A stretch of DNA of 64,000 nt from Cellvibrio zantedeschiae (GCF_014652535.1 NZ_BMYZ01000003.1:248001-312000), one strand, 5' to 3'. Positions 52,787 to 62,589 are shown, counted from the first letter of the stretch. Translations and numbers: made by a program. The notes: a model not told the origin generated them from the letters alone.

Positions 52787-53692
52787 ATGGAAACGCGAAC
52801 TTTGTTACCCACCAGAAATTTCAAACTTATTGCCAGCACCGCGCTTTTAACCATGGCTTTTGCCGCCAGCACCCAAGCCACCACTATTAGCTGTGGCGAT
52901 AAATATCGTTCTGCTAGCGTGAGTTCTGCTGACGCTTGCACCGCGCAAACCCTGGGCTCAACCGCCAAAGCCGATGACCTGAAAGGCATTACCGGCAGCA
53001 ACTGGACCATGGTGAGTGGCCTTAGCAGCAACGGCACCAACGGTTGGTTTAATGTTTCGAGCTCCAGCTGGAATGGTTCATCTGCCAGCGGAACCTGGAC
53101 CATCAACGATTTGTTCTGGGATAACTTCACTTCTGCGCTCATCACCATGCACGTTGGTGGCGGCCAAAAAGATGCTGTTGATAACTTCGAGTGGTTGATC
53201 ACTCCTGACAGCGCCTCGGGTACTTTCAGCTATCTGCGTTCGTCTGGCAAAGGCGGTGGTTTATCCAACATTAAACTTTGGGGTACGGGCACCGTGTTGA
53301 AAGATCCAGTTGTTCAACCGCCTGTTGTGCAACCTCCTGTCGTTCAACCCCCGGCGACTCAACCACCCGTTGTGCAACCACCGGTGGTCGAGCCGCCTGT
53401 TACCACACCACCAGTGACTCCACCGCCGGTTACACCCGAGCCTCCGAAAGAGAAGCCGACAGAGCCGAAGACCCCAACGGAGCCTCCAAAAGAGACTCCC
53501 GATACGCCAAAGGAACCGCCAAAAGTACCTGAGATTCCTACATTGGATCTCCCACCGCTACCTGAGCTACCACCAGAGCAGCCAGGAAAATCCGTGCAGG
53601 TGCCTGAGCCAGCCAGCTTGACGCTCTTTGCACTGGGGCTTTTAGGTTTGGTACTCATACGCCGCAAAGCAGCGGTTAAGAACGCGAAATAA
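52787..53692 (+). CDS. PEP-CTERM sorted secreted protein with proline-rich repeats
   Basis: I start at ATG 52787 (METRTLLPTRNFK), which gives a signal peptide ending TQA-TT; no ribosome site is visible and upstream ATGs at 52739 and 52751 are open in frame. A beta-rich domain (to about residue 180) with WTMVSGLSSNGTNGWFNV follows, then a tract of PPVVQ repeats and Pro/Lys/Thr segments (about 185-270). The C-terminus has the PEP-CTERM signal: VPEPASLTLFALGLLGL, then a basic RRKAA end, which is recognised by exosortase. Such proteins are surface-displayed in bacteria making exopolysaccharide; no exosortase gene is in this window. Confidence 0.85.
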   Translation: METRTLLPTRNFKLIASTALLTMAFAASTQATTISCGDKYRSASVSSADACTAQTLGSTAKADDLKGITGSNWTMVSGLSSNGTNGWFNVSSSSWNGSSASGTWTINDLFWDNFTSALITMHVGGGQKDAVDNFEWLITPDSASGTFSYLRSSGKGGGLSNIKLWGTGTVLKDPVVQPPVVQPPVVQPPATQPPVVQPPVVEPPVTTPPVTPPPVTPEPPKEKPTEPKTPTEPPKETPDTPKEPPKVPEIPTLDLPPLPELPPEQPGKSVQVPEPASLTLFALGLLGLVLIRRKAAVKNAK

Positions 53693-53696
53693 AAAA

Positions 53697-53719
53697 ACGG
53701 GGCTTTAAGCCCCGTTTTT
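53697..53719. terminator. Bidirectional terminator after the PEP-CTERM gene
   Basis: ACGGGGC (53697-53703) and GCCCCGT (53709-53715) with a TTTAA loop, A run before and T run after. It serves the convergent PEP-CTERM and SDR genes. Confidence 0.85.
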
Positions 53720-53734
53720 GTTTTAGCAGGAAAA

Positions 53735-54472
53735 TTAACCCAACATCTGCCCAAACTGCTGCTCTAACTGCTTGGGGTTTTGTTTAAACACTTCATACAT
53801 GGCTTGCGAGAAAGCATCGGGGAAAATGTCTTCGTCGCCGGTCTCCAAACCGTTCAACACGATTCTGGCTACATCCGCCGGGCTGGCTTTATCCATTTCA
53901 AAATCTTTGGTCATATCGGTATCTACCGGGCCAGGGTAAACACCTTGCACAAAGACGCCTGCGCCACGCAATTCCGCACGCAAACCTTGGGTAAACGAAT
54001 GTACTGCCGCTTTGGATGCGGAATAAGGACCAAGGATGGGGAAATTCGCAATCCCTGCAATCGACGATACATTCACCACCGCGCCTTTACTGGCTCGCAA
54101 TAGCGGCAGGAGCGCGTGAGTTAAATGCACAGGGCCGAAATAGTTAACCGCCATTTCTGCGCTCGCGATTGACAGGCTGGTTTCTGCCGAAAAGGTAATA
54201 CCTGTGGCAATACCGGCATTGTTGATCAGTACATCCAACTGCTTAAGCTTCCCGGCTAACTGCTGAATATCTTCTGCACGCGTAACTTCCAGTTGTACGG
54301 CCTCCACTATGGACGGCGCCAGCTGGACTATAGCGGCCAAGCCTTCCGAGTTGCGGCCAGCCGCATAAATACGCTTGGCGCCGCGCTCGATTAATGCCTG
54401 AACCAAGGCTTTGCCAATGCCACGGTTAGCACCTGTTACCAATACACTTTTTCCTTGAAGAGAGTAACTCAT
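53735..54472 (-). CDS. Short-chain dehydrogenase/reductase
   Basis: ATG 54472 with AAGG upstream (the frame opens three codons earlier). The 245-residue classical SDR has the cofactor motif TGANRGIG near residue 13, NNAG near residue 82 and catalytic Ser, Tyr and Lys in VNVSSIAG and YSASK. The NRG turn after TGA, followed by AAGRNS, suggests NADP(H). Substrate unknown. It is preceded by a TetR-type operator and lies downstream of the TetR gene, so it is the likely regulated enzyme. Confidence 0.88.
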   Translation of the reverse strand: MSYSLQGKSVLVTGANRGIGKALVQALIERGAKRIYAAGRNSEGLAAIVQLAPSIVEAVQLEVTRAEDIQQLAGKLKQLDVLINNAGIATGITFSAETSLSIASAEMAVNYFGPVHLTHALLPLLRASKGAVVNVSSIAGIANFPILGPYSASKAAVHSFTQGLRAELRGAGVFVQGVYPGPVDTDMTKDFEMDKASPADVARIVLNGLETGDEDIFPDAFSQAMYEVFKQNPKQLEQQFGQMLG

Positions 54473-54495
54473 AATCATCACCTTAGATTTAATAA

Positions 54496-54510
54496 TAGAC
54501 CGGTCGTCTA
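54496..54510. promoter_or_regulatory. TetR operator in front of the SDR gene
   Basis: TAGAC-CGGTC-GTCTA. The same palindrome with one base changed is found at 55164-55178 in front of the TetR gene. Confidence 0.75.
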
Positions 54511-54522
54511 TATTTGTTTGCT

Positions 54523-54543
54523 AAAAAAAGACCCCAAAGGGTC
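54523..54543 (-). terminator. Terminator of the TetR gene
   Basis: On the minus strand GACCC-TTTG-GGGTC is followed by seven T (54529-54523), 26 bases after the TetR stop codon. Confidence 0.75.
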
Positions 54544-54568
54544 GTGTTAAATGTGGATATAGCCTGCT

Positions 54569-55153
54569 CTAACGACTTCTAAAAACAGAAGAGAAATACA
54601 GCTCCAGCAAATCTCTCAAGGGCTGCTCAGATTGCTCCAAACGCGAACGCACCAAACAACCTTCCCAACCTGCAAAAAACATTTTGGCGAGCACCTGTGG
54701 ATCAAGCCCGGAAGCCAATTCCCCTTCTGCTTTTGCCTGGGTCAAGCACTTGGCAATCTGGTTTTCAATCGCTCGATAATGAACAAAAATCGCATCACGC
54801 ATAGCGCTATCTTGCATGGATAGCTCTTGCCCAAGGTTGCCCAACAAACAATTGCAAGAGCCAACATTTCCCGCAAAGTAAGTCAAAATGGACTCAAAAT
54901 AACTACGCAAGCGTGTAAGCGCCGAACCCGTTCCATTGGCCAAATGTTCCGCCAACCCAGCCTGCAGCTGCTGGCCATAGTGCTCAATAATGGCTAAACC
55001 CAGTTCATCCTTACTTTTAAAGTAGTGATAAAAAGAACCTTTGGGCACATTTACCCGCGCCAGGATTTCCGCGATGCCCGTATTGTTGAAGCCTTTAATC
55101 GACATGGCATCAATGCTCATAGCGATCAGCTTGTCACGTGTGTTCTCTGCCAT
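54569..55153 (-). CDS. TetR family transcriptional repressor
   Basis: A 194-residue repressor. Residues 1-50 carry the TetR helix-turn-helix (RDKLIAMSIDAMSIKGFNNTGIAEILARVNVPKGSFYHYFKSKDEL). The ligand domain contains several cysteines (VGSCNCLLGNL and AKCLTQ), a feature of the NemR/AcuR-like branch that senses electrophiles such as quinones or aldehydes. Matching operators stand before this gene and before the SDR gene, so it probably represses both. The signal is inferred, not shown. Confidence 0.88.
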   Translation of the reverse strand: MAENTRDKLIAMSIDAMSIKGFNNTGIAEILARVNVPKGSFYHYFKSKDELGLAIIEHYGQQLQAGLAEHLANGTGSALTRLRSYFESILTYFAGNVGSCNCLLGNLGQELSMQDSAMRDAIFVHYRAIENQIAKCLTQAKAEGELASGLDPQVLAKMFFAGWEGCLVRSRLEQSEQPLRDLLELYFSSVFRSR

Positions 55154-55163
55154 AAGAATAGAG

Positions 55164-55178
55164 TAGACCAGTCGTCTA
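55164..55178. promoter_or_regulatory. TetR operator in front of the TetR gene
   Basis: TAGAC-CAGTC-GTCTA, 11 bases upstream of the TetR start codon. It differs from the SDR operator only in the middle base, implying autoregulation. Confidence 0.75.
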
Positions 55179-55275
55179 GTTATTGCAAGTTAAATTTATC
55201 CAGCCGTATTCTATGGCTGAAAGGGGTGCTTATAATTCATTAAGAGGGCAGTAAGGACAAGCAGTTTAGTAAAGG

Positions 55276-58161
55276 TTAACCATAAGTTTGCAACAAGGCT
55301 TCGTTCAATTTCAGCTCTATGTCATTTTTAATATGCAGATAGTGAATCAATTGCACACCGGTTTGCGGCGCAATAATGTCGCGGCAGAGTGACAAGTCCA
55401 GGTCGGTGATGTAGCAGGGATAGGTCTCACCATGTTTGCGGCCCGCAACAATATACTTGGCAACCTCAGTGAATAATTCATCGCCAAATTGCAGCGCCGA
55501 AAATTCCTTGCCATCGCAATAGAGCGTAAAACTCAAGCCTTCAGTTTCATGGGGCTCGGCTACTGCGCACACATTGATAAATTGCACTTGCGTTAAATCC
55601 TGCGCGACGTTGCGCGGTTCCAACCACGAATTTTTTTGTTTTGGATCGCCAACCAATTCAAAAATTTTAATCGCTTGCAAATCTTCTACGTCCATTAAGT
55701 GATCCTGGTGATGCTCATAATCCAGGGCTTGGCGCTCAACAGCAGTGCGAATAAACCGGCACAAAGGGCGCAGCAAAGCTTGCACATTAAAGAGCGCTAA
55801 GGTTTTACTAAAAAATGCGCCCTTTTGATCAACAATCGTAATTTGCGCTTGCTGGTTTTCAATTTGGTAAAACAAATAAATGGCTGGTGTTTTCACCATT
55901 TCACAAAACAAACGCAAGGGTTTGTCGCGCAAGGCGTAGGCATCCACCATCAATGGGCTAAATTCCATTTGTGGTAGCGCCAACTTCTCTAACAATTTTT
56001 CGTATGTTGCAAAACGCAATATCTGCGCGTGATGTTGCACAAACTGCAACAGAAAATATTCGTCCGCCATTTCAAAAATAAAGCGTGTATTGCGCGCGCG
56101 CGAACCGGAATAAAAACACGTGATAATGGCGCGCCACAAATCCAGCACACGCTGCTCAATTGTTGCGCCTTGCCCAAGGCTAAAGCAACGCACGGTTAAA
56201 CTGGGTAGAGCAGAATGTTTGCCCGGTGGAATAGCACGCAAATAATGTAAAAGGCAATTGACCAGTGCATCGGAATCAAAATGCCGACACACTATTTCGC
56301 CCCAGGAATTGCGTTGGACAATATCAACACTGATAACCAGATTTTCTTTCATGCCGCTGTAGCCAAAAGCATCGCGCTGGCTACTTAACATTTGCATACC
56401 TTTTTTATGCAAATCCGCTTGTGGCTCTACGCCTACGTTAAACGCCAATAAAATGTGCGTGGGTTGTGCGTTTTGCATAAAGCTTTCATGTTCTACTTTT
56501 TTTAACGGCAAGGGTAACCATTGCTGGATAACCTGAAGCAATTGCTGACGCTGGAAAGATTGCAGGGAAAAATCTTTTGCGGCTATATCGAGTTTGGTTC
56601 CCGCCGAAAATATGCCATTGCCATAACACCACAAAAGCAACTCCATAAAGTTACGCGAGCGTTTGATTGGCTCAGATGCCTGGCTGCGCAAAGTAAAATC
56701 TTGCTGGCTGCCCCGGTATGCTTGCCACACACTGGTATTGGCCTCTTGCGTTTGCACAAAACACAAAGCGGGTTCACTTAAGTCTTGCGAAATGTTGGGG
56801 TTGATCCAATCAATTTTTCCCGCCTTACGTTCAAACGCTGCGTGCAATTTTCGGCCGAGAATTAATAATTCATTACTACTGATTGCTGCCTCGCCGGGAT
56901 TATTTTTATTCATATCCACCAAGAGGCGATATCCCTGGCTCAGCTCATTAGCTAATAAATTTCGCTCCGCCAAAACATGGGGCGATTTCCAATAGGCGCG
57001 GTTATCCAGCATAGTGAGTTGGTGCTGTGCCCACTCCCAATTTTTTACCATTTTTTCTAACAGTAATCGCTGCCAGGCTTTAGCCACATTACGGCTAGTA
57101 CGCGACAAGTGCTTACCCGATTTAAAATAAAAACAGCGGCGTACCAATTCCAAACGCGTAGGTTGATTTTGCGCGAGTAAATATTCTTCCAAGCGTTGGT
57201 AAACCAAAACATAAGCATCCAACTCATCTGCATTCAAGGATTGGTTGTTATCCAGATCGGCATAAATTTTTCGCTTGAGCCTTAGCGATAAAGGTTCATT
57301 AAATTGATCATTCGCATATGCTTCTAACAGCAGGAGTTTCAACACAGATTTATACGGAGAATCTATACCTTTGTAGAGTTGCCAAATTCCCGCGCCTATA
57401 AATTCGTTCGGAGGAATTTCAGGAATTCCTCCGAAATCAATATATTCATTTGCACGTAGAAAGCGCTTTTCCAATAAATTTTTGGTGTAGCCTGTATAAT
57501 TTTTTTCCTGTGCAGCAGGCACAAACCACCAGAGTGGCAATCTACCCGCGAGCCACACGGCGGTGCGATAGAATTCATCAAGCAATAAAAAATGCTGCGC
57601 CGTCCCGCTGGATTCGCTGCTTAATAAAGCTTGCTGGCCCTGCCGGAATTTTTCTGATTCCATTAAAAAGAAATGCGTTTCTATATGAATAGATTCTGCC
57701 CAGCGCGTGAGGGCTTCGCATTTTTCCTGCAGTTCTGCAAGCGCCGCTTTAGGAATATCTTTAGCGTGGCACACCCACACATCAATATCACTATTGTCGG
57801 CATGGGCAATCGTGCCCAAACTACCCATGACAAACAGCGCTTCAATTGCATCTTTTTTATCAACCAAATCACGCTGATAATTAAAGCTGCGCGCCACACT
57901 TTTTGCGACACGAATATCATCCTTACTCGGTGTGTATGCCTGCACACCCGATGGCGTAAGGTGACTGATATATCCGGGTAACATCGGGTGGTTTACGTGA
58001 AACAATAAGGGCAAGAGGATTAAAAATTGTTGCTGGCGCTCTGAGAGCGCACCAAGCGTGCGCTGGTAGCGCGTTTGGTTCAGCTGAATAAAATGCTGCT
58101 TTATTTTACTTAACTGCTTGCGATCTATTCCCTCAAAATCGATTTGATTGTCATTGGTCAT
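55276..58161 (-). CDS. cyaA: Class I adenylate cyclase
   Basis: A 961-residue protein making cyclic AMP from ATP. Its N-terminal half has the nucleotidyltransferase-like motif MGSLGTIAHADNSDIDVWVCH (Gly-Ser and paired Asp that bind metal), as in enterobacterial CyaA, and the C-terminal half is the regulatory domain with AAQEKNYTGYTKNLLEKRF and SLCRDIIAPQTGVQLIHYL. ATG 58161 is chosen; the frame extends four codons to a TTG. In this lineage it serves CRP-dependent control of carbohydrate use. It is longer than the 848-residue E. coli enzyme. The sensor kinase gene lies just upstream on the same strand. Confidence 0.93.
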   Translation of the reverse strand: MTNDNQIDFEGIDRKQLSKIKQHFIQLNQTRYQRTLGALSERQQQFLILLPLLFHVNHPMLPGYISHLTPSGVQAYTPSKDDIRVAKSVARSFNYQRDLVDKKDAIEALFVMGSLGTIAHADNSDIDVWVCHAKDIPKAALAELQEKCEALTRWAESIHIETHFFLMESEKFRQGQQALLSSESSGTAQHFLLLDEFYRTAVWLAGRLPLWWFVPAAQEKNYTGYTKNLLEKRFLRANEYIDFGGIPEIPPNEFIGAGIWQLYKGIDSPYKSVLKLLLLEAYANDQFNEPLSLRLKRKIYADLDNNQSLNADELDAYVLVYQRLEEYLLAQNQPTRLELVRRCFYFKSGKHLSRTSRNVAKAWQRLLLEKMVKNWEWAQHQLTMLDNRAYWKSPHVLAERNLLANELSQGYRLLVDMNKNNPGEAAISSNELLILGRKLHAAFERKAGKIDWINPNISQDLSEPALCFVQTQEANTSVWQAYRGSQQDFTLRSQASEPIKRSRNFMELLLWCYGNGIFSAGTKLDIAAKDFSLQSFQRQQLLQVIQQWLPLPLKKVEHESFMQNAQPTHILLAFNVGVEPQADLHKKGMQMLSSQRDAFGYSGMKENLVISVDIVQRNSWGEIVCRHFDSDALVNCLLHYLRAIPPGKHSALPSLTVRCFSLGQGATIEQRVLDLWRAIITCFYSGSRARNTRFIFEMADEYFLLQFVQHHAQILRFATYEKLLEKLALPQMEFSPLMVDAYALRDKPLRLFCEMVKTPAIYLFYQIENQQAQITIVDQKGAFFSKTLALFNVQALLRPLCRFIRTAVERQALDYEHHQDHLMDVEDLQAIKIFELVGDPKQKNSWLEPRNVAQDLTQVQFINVCAVAEPHETEGLSFTLYCDGKEFSALQFGDELFTEVAKYIVAGRKHGETYPCYITDLDLSLCRDIIAPQTGVQLIHYLHIKNDIELKLNEALLQTYG

Positions 58162-58196
58162 AGTTGGGCGCAAATTGAAGGGTCAACAAGGAATAA

Positions 58197-60884
58197 TTAA
58201 TGTGAACTTTCACGGCCACTTTCCAGCGATTGCGCTTTAAGCTGCTCAGCGATGGTTTTGTAAAGTAGCTCGGGATTAATAGGTTTAGATAAATAAGCAT
58301 TCATGCCCGCTGCAATGCAGCGCTCGCGATCACCGCGCATAGCTTGTGCGGTCAAAGCAATAATAGGAATTTTATTTGAGCATTCGCCGCTGCGAATTTT
58401 TTGCGTCGCAACTATACCGTCCATTTCGGGCATTTCCAAATCCATTAAAATCAAATCAAATGCATCACCATTTTTACTAACTGCTTCTATAGCTTCAAGC
58501 CCATTGTTTACCACGGTGACTTGCATAAATTTCTTTTTCAATACGCCACGTACAACTTGTTGGTTGACGAGATTATCCTCTGCCACCAGCACATGTTTGT
58601 GTTGCAAAAAGGCGTCTTGCTCGGAGGTTTCGTTGTTGATGGAGCTAATGGATTGCAAATGCACATCGCTGCTAACGATATTGCTGATAGTCTCCAGCAA
58701 GCGCGCTTCGCTCACAGGCTTGCTCAAAAATTCGTCCACATTGAGCGTACAATTATCAGCGCTGGATATTTCATCGCGATGGTAGGCAGACACCAAAATA
58801 ACGTGGGGAACAAAAGTTAAATCTGCAATTTGTTTAATCGCGGCAGCAGCTTCAATACCATCCATAGTCGGCATGCGGTAATCCATAAGCACAAAGTGAA
58901 ATGGATTATTCGCTGCGCTGGCCGCCGTGATTTTCGCTAGCGCCTGCTCGGCGTTTTCTACATTTTCTACTGATAAGCCTATACTTTTTGCAGTACTTGC
59001 CATAACGGTGCGGGCAATAAAATTATCATCCACAATCAACGCGCGGATATTTTTTAATTCGCGCGAATGTTTTCCCAAAAGACGCGAGCCCAAATGGCTG
59101 TGATCAAAGCGCGCATTGAAAGTGACTTTACAACCTTTACCGGGTGAACTTTGAATACTCATCTTGCCATTCATCAAGTGCACCAGATGATCGCAAATGC
59201 CCAAACCAAAACGCAGATTTCCTGAATCGCTTATGGTAATGTGGTTTTTCAAGCTCTCGTTGATCCGCGCCAAACGATCCACACTCATGCCAGAGCCTAA
59301 ATCAGTAACGCTAAATTCAAGCTCCACAAATTTAACATTGGCTTCGCAAAGTTTTACACCGACGATGACTTCTGTAGTGTCTGAAAATTGCTGGGCATTG
59401 GTGATTAGCTGGTCGATAATTTGACTTAAACGCGCAGCGTCGCCACGTAAAAAGCGCGGCACATCAGCTTTAATATCGTAAATAATGCGAATAGTTTTGT
59501 TGCTACTGCTAATTTCAAACAGGCGCGAGATTTTTTCGAAAAGCTGGTCCAGATCAAAATGCGAGTGCTCAAGGATGATTTTTCCACTATCAATTTTGGA
59601 AAAATCCAGAACCTCATTAATGATATGCAGCAGCGAATCTGACGCGGAATTTAAACTACCCAGATAACTTTTTTGCTGCTCATCCAATTGCGTATCTTTG
59701 AGCAAATAGCCCAAACCAATAATGGCATTCATAGGTGTGCGTATTTCATGGCTCATGCGCGCAAGAAATTCGCTTTTGGTTTTGTTAGCCATATCCGCCT
59801 GGGTTTTTGCAGCAAGCAGATCTTCGCGTGCGAGAATAAAGTCGTTAATGTTGTTATTGATTCCCACGCAGCGAGTCGGTTTTCCAGACACATCATGTTC
59901 GCAAAATTTCATTTTGGAATGCACCCAAATGACTTTGCCGTTTTGATGCTGCATGCGAAATTGCAAATCTACATAGGTTTCACCTTCCTCTATGGCGGCA
60001 TAGAGGCGGTTCATTACTTTTTCGGCATCTTCGCTATATAAAAAATAATCTTGTAAGGTCGTTAAATTGCCGGGCAAATCTTCATAGTAGTAACCCAGCA
60101 TGCGCAAATAACTGCGACTGAAATAAATTTTGCCGGAGAGAATATTCCAATCCCACAAACCATCGTTACTCGCTTCAATGGCGTAATTAAAACGCGTGTC
60201 GCGGTCGCTCAATTTAGTGAGTAGTGTTTGTCGGTCGTATAAGTTGAAAAGTGCTGTTGCAATAAACATCAACCGATCAAGATCGCGCGTGTACCAACCG
60301 CGCGGGTTGTCGCGGTGCAATACTACAAAGCCTTCGAGCAAGTTGTAGCGCAACACTGGCACCAGCAGCGAGCTAAACACATTCGCTTTACGCAAAGGTG
60401 CAGTGGCCGCCGCGAGCTCAGGATCAGCAGCCAATAAAGCGACCGGTTTGCCTTTATTTAAACTCTCTGCCACTTGCGAATCGCGCTGCCAAATGCCGGT
60501 AAGCCAATCCGCTTCTTGTAACTTGGGAGTCGCTTTGGGTTGCCATCGCCCCAGACAATGCCAGGCGGACGTTGTGATTGTACTAGGTGTCTGCGGAACT
60601 GCCGTCATACGCCACAGGCTGCAATCAACCACTTCAAACAATTGCCCAAGCTTCTTCAGCGCATCGTTGATATTGGCTTTATCGGATTCGATAAGAAGAT
60701 ATTGGCCGAAGGGAATGAGCCAGGAATTTTTGATCAAACCGCCTTCTGGCGAACGGGTGCCAATGGTATTGGCTTTTGAATGGCGCAGGCGTTCCTCGAG
60801 GCGTTTCACCTCACCTTCAAGCTGCTGGATACGTTGCTCCAGCGCTTCCTTGTTCTGAGAATCTTGGTCGCGCCCGTCAGTCAT
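58197..60884 (-). CDS. Hybrid sensor histidine kinase with two receiver domains
   Basis: An 895-residue soluble hybrid kinase. Residues 8-40 are a coiled coil; a GAF-like domain (about 50-210) and a PAS domain (about 235-360, with DGLWDWNILSGKIYFSRSYLRMLGY) follow. The histidine kinase core has His379 in ARMSHEIRTPMNAI and ATPase boxes around LITNAQQFS, DLGSGMS and LRFGLGICD. Two receiver domains have phospho-acceptors Asp668 in LMDYRMPTMDG and Asp815 in LMDLEMPEMDG. No separate phosphotransfer domain is present, so an external Hpt protein is expected. The kinase has no membrane segment; the signal is unknown. Confidence 0.92.
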   Translation of the reverse strand: MTDGRDQDSQNKEALEQRIQQLEGEVKRLEERLRHSKANTIGTRSPEGGLIKNSWLIPFGQYLLIESDKANINDALKKLGQLFEVVDCSLWRMTAVPQTPSTITTSAWHCLGRWQPKATPKLQEADWLTGIWQRDSQVAESLNKGKPVALLAADPELAAATAPLRKANVFSSLLVPVLRYNLLEGFVVLHRDNPRGWYTRDLDRLMFIATALFNLYDRQTLLTKLSDRDTRFNYAIEASNDGLWDWNILSGKIYFSRSYLRMLGYYYEDLPGNLTTLQDYFLYSEDAEKVMNRLYAAIEEGETYVDLQFRMQHQNGKVIWVHSKMKFCEHDVSGKPTRCVGINNNINDFILAREDLLAAKTQADMANKTKSEFLARMSHEIRTPMNAIIGLGYLLKDTQLDEQQKSYLGSLNSASDSLLHIINEVLDFSKIDSGKIILEHSHFDLDQLFEKISRLFEISSSNKTIRIIYDIKADVPRFLRGDAARLSQIIDQLITNAQQFSDTTEVIVGVKLCEANVKFVELEFSVTDLGSGMSVDRLARINESLKNHITISDSGNLRFGLGICDHLVHLMNGKMSIQSSPGKGCKVTFNARFDHSHLGSRLLGKHSRELKNIRALIVDDNFIARTVMASTAKSIGLSVENVENAEQALAKITAASAANNPFHFVLMDYRMPTMDGIEAAAAIKQIADLTFVPHVILVSAYHRDEISSADNCTLNVDEFLSKPVSEARLLETISNIVSSDVHLQSISSINNETSEQDAFLQHKHVLVAEDNLVNQQVVRGVLKKKFMQVTVVNNGLEAIEAVSKNGDAFDLILMDLEMPEMDGIVATQKIRSGECSNKIPIIALTAQAMRGDRERCIAAGMNAYLSKPINPELLYKTIAEQLKAQSLESGRESSH

Positions 60885-61120
60885 AATTTCTATGGCTAAA
60901 AGATTTTGGCAGCGTGGCTGACAATGGCCTAATTTCCCGGGAAGTCCCTCAGCGGCGTCGCTGATCCCCTGCCCTGAACGACGTCCAAGAATTAACTTGG
61001 CCTTTTTGAAAAAACACGCCGTCCAATTTTAAAGGCTAGTTCAGATCGGTATGTTTACCAGAAGAGGGACAAAAAATTCCCATCAAATATGAAATTTTAA
61101 GCGACAGACAATTATGAAGC

Positions 61121-61999
61121 TCAGACCAATAGGGATTGCCAATCAAAACTGGCGTCACCCATGGCGAGAAAAAAGGGATTAAGAACAGTTTCGCGGGTAT
61201 TGCAGCGCAAGGGCCTAAAACCATTTGCTTCCACAACCATGCCACCTGCTGCGGTGAGCACCGCCTGTGCAGCCGCAGTATCCCATTCAGAAGTGGGGCC
61301 AAGCCGCGGGTAAAAATCGGCGCGCCCTTCTGCGATCCAGCAGAATTTAAGCGAGCTGCCTACATTTAACGGATTCAAAGGTACTGGCCAGCGCGATTGC
61401 AACCTGGCCACAAGTTCCGTTTGCTCGCGGGAGCCATGGCGCAAGCTCATAAGTACATTTAAAGGCCGATTTTCCGCGAGTTTTTTTCCAACGGATTGTG
61501 TTTTTATCTCGCTTGCAAAAATACCATTTACATATTTTTCTGCACGGGTCAGTTCATCTTCGGCAAGAGATTTATCAACGCCAAGATAGGTTTCATCGGT
61601 AACCGGAACATGGACAACTCCCAATAAGGGCACAGTGTTCACAATCAGGGCGATGTTGACGGTGAATTGCCCATTGCGAGCGATAAATTCCTTGGTGCCA
61701 TCTAATGGATCAACCAGCCAATAGGTAGACCACGCTTGGCGTTCGGCCAAGGAGGGCAAAGCAGATTCTTCAGAAATGACAGGAACATCAAGCAACCCGG
61801 GAAGCTCACGAACGATAAGTTGATGAGCCGCCAAATCTGCTGCGGTTAGCGGCGAGTCATCATTTTTGGTTTGGATATTGGCAGTTTCAGGTGCGTTATA
61901 TATCGCAAGAATCGCAGCGCCCGCAGCGCGCGTAATGTCGATTAACCGGGATGTAAAAGTATGATCCAGGGACAAAGTTGACGTTAATTCCATGGTCAT
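61121..61999 (-). CDS. cysQ: 3'(2'),5'-bisphosphate nucleotidase CysQ
   Basis: A 292-residue inositol-monophosphatase-fold enzyme that removes the 3'-phosphate from PAP, a by-product of sulfate activation. Metal-binding residues are in ISEESALPS and DPLDGTKEFI near residues 75-105, with TSEWDTAAAQAVL near the C-terminus, as in the family signature. Its ATG overlaps the stop codon of nudE (ATGA), so it is the second gene of a nudE-cysQ pair. It fits the sulfate uptake locus at 14-20 kb in pathway, though it is far away. Confidence 0.92.
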   Translation of the reverse strand: MTMELTSTLSLDHTFTSRLIDITRAAGAAILAIYNAPETANIQTKNDDSPLTAADLAAHQLIVRELPGLLDVPVISEESALPSLAERQAWSTYWLVDPLDGTKEFIARNGQFTVNIALIVNTVPLLGVVHVPVTDETYLGVDKSLAEDELTRAEKYVNGIFASEIKTQSVGKKLAENRPLNVLMSLRHGSREQTELVARLQSRWPVPLNPLNVGSSLKFCWIAEGRADFYPRLGPTSEWDTAAAQAVLTAAGGMVVEANGFRPLRCNTRETVLNPFFLAMGDASFDWQSLLV

Positions 62000-62553
62000 A
62001 AAAGATTCTCTGGCTTAGCGAGCCATTCACGCACCAAAAACAGGGCAGCGATACTTCGCCCTTCGCAAACGTCGGCACGCAAACAAAAGTCCGCTAAGTC
62101 AGCAACGGGGAGCTGGTGTACTTCTATGGGCTCAGGTTCATCACCTTGCAAGCGCTCAGGGTATAAATCCTGGGCAATCACGATATTAATGCCATGCTCC
62201 ATGTACGAAGGCGACAGATGCACCTTCTTCAAAAAGGTCAGCTTGCGCGCGCCATAGCCTACTTCTTCTTTTAATTCGCGATTGGCGGCGTCTAATATAT
62301 TTTCACCCTGATCGATTGCGCCCTTAGGGCAAGCGAGGTGATAGTCCTCTAAACCAACGGCATACTCTTTAACCAGAAGAAACGTATTGTCGTCCAGCAC
62401 AGGAACAATCAAAACCGCGCCGCTGCCGCCGCCCACCAACTTTTCATAGTGGCGCTCTTCGCCATTACTAAAGCGCAAATGCACTTGATCGGCGCGAAAC
62501 AGGCGACTGCGCATCACAGTTTCGCGCTTTAATATCTCGGGTTTTGTCGGCAT
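61996..62553 (-). CDS. nudE: ADP compounds hydrolase NudE
   Basis: A 185-residue Nudix hydrolase acting on ADP-ribose, NADH or diadenosine compounds. The Nudix box is GAIDQGENILDAANRELKEEVG, matching G-x5-E-x7-R-E-x2-E-E-x-G. GAGGG precedes the ATG by a few bases. It overlaps cysQ by four bases and is divergent from yrfG, with only 36 bases between start codons. The same gene neighbours are found in E. coli. Confidence 0.92.
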   Translation of the reverse strand: MPTKPEILKRETVMRSRLFRADQVHLRFSNGEERHYEKLVGGGSGAVLIVPVLDDNTFLLVKEYAVGLEDYHLACPKGAIDQGENILDAANRELKEEVGYGARKLTFLKKVHLSPSYMEHGINIVIAQDLYPERLQGDEPEPIEVHQLPVADLADFCLRADVCEGRSIAALFLVREWLAKPENLL

Positions 62554-62589
62554 ACTGCCCTCTTTACTGATGACGAATCCTATTTATTC

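Noticed and set aside
53300-53440. CRISPR-like short tandem repeats
   Set aside because: The repeats are in-frame codons for PPVVQ units inside the PEP-CTERM protein and have no spacers.
60885-61120. Possible small gene or terminator between the sensor kinase and cysQ genes
   Set aside because: Only a weak five-base stem CCAAG / CTTGG is visible near 60987, and no frame has protein character.
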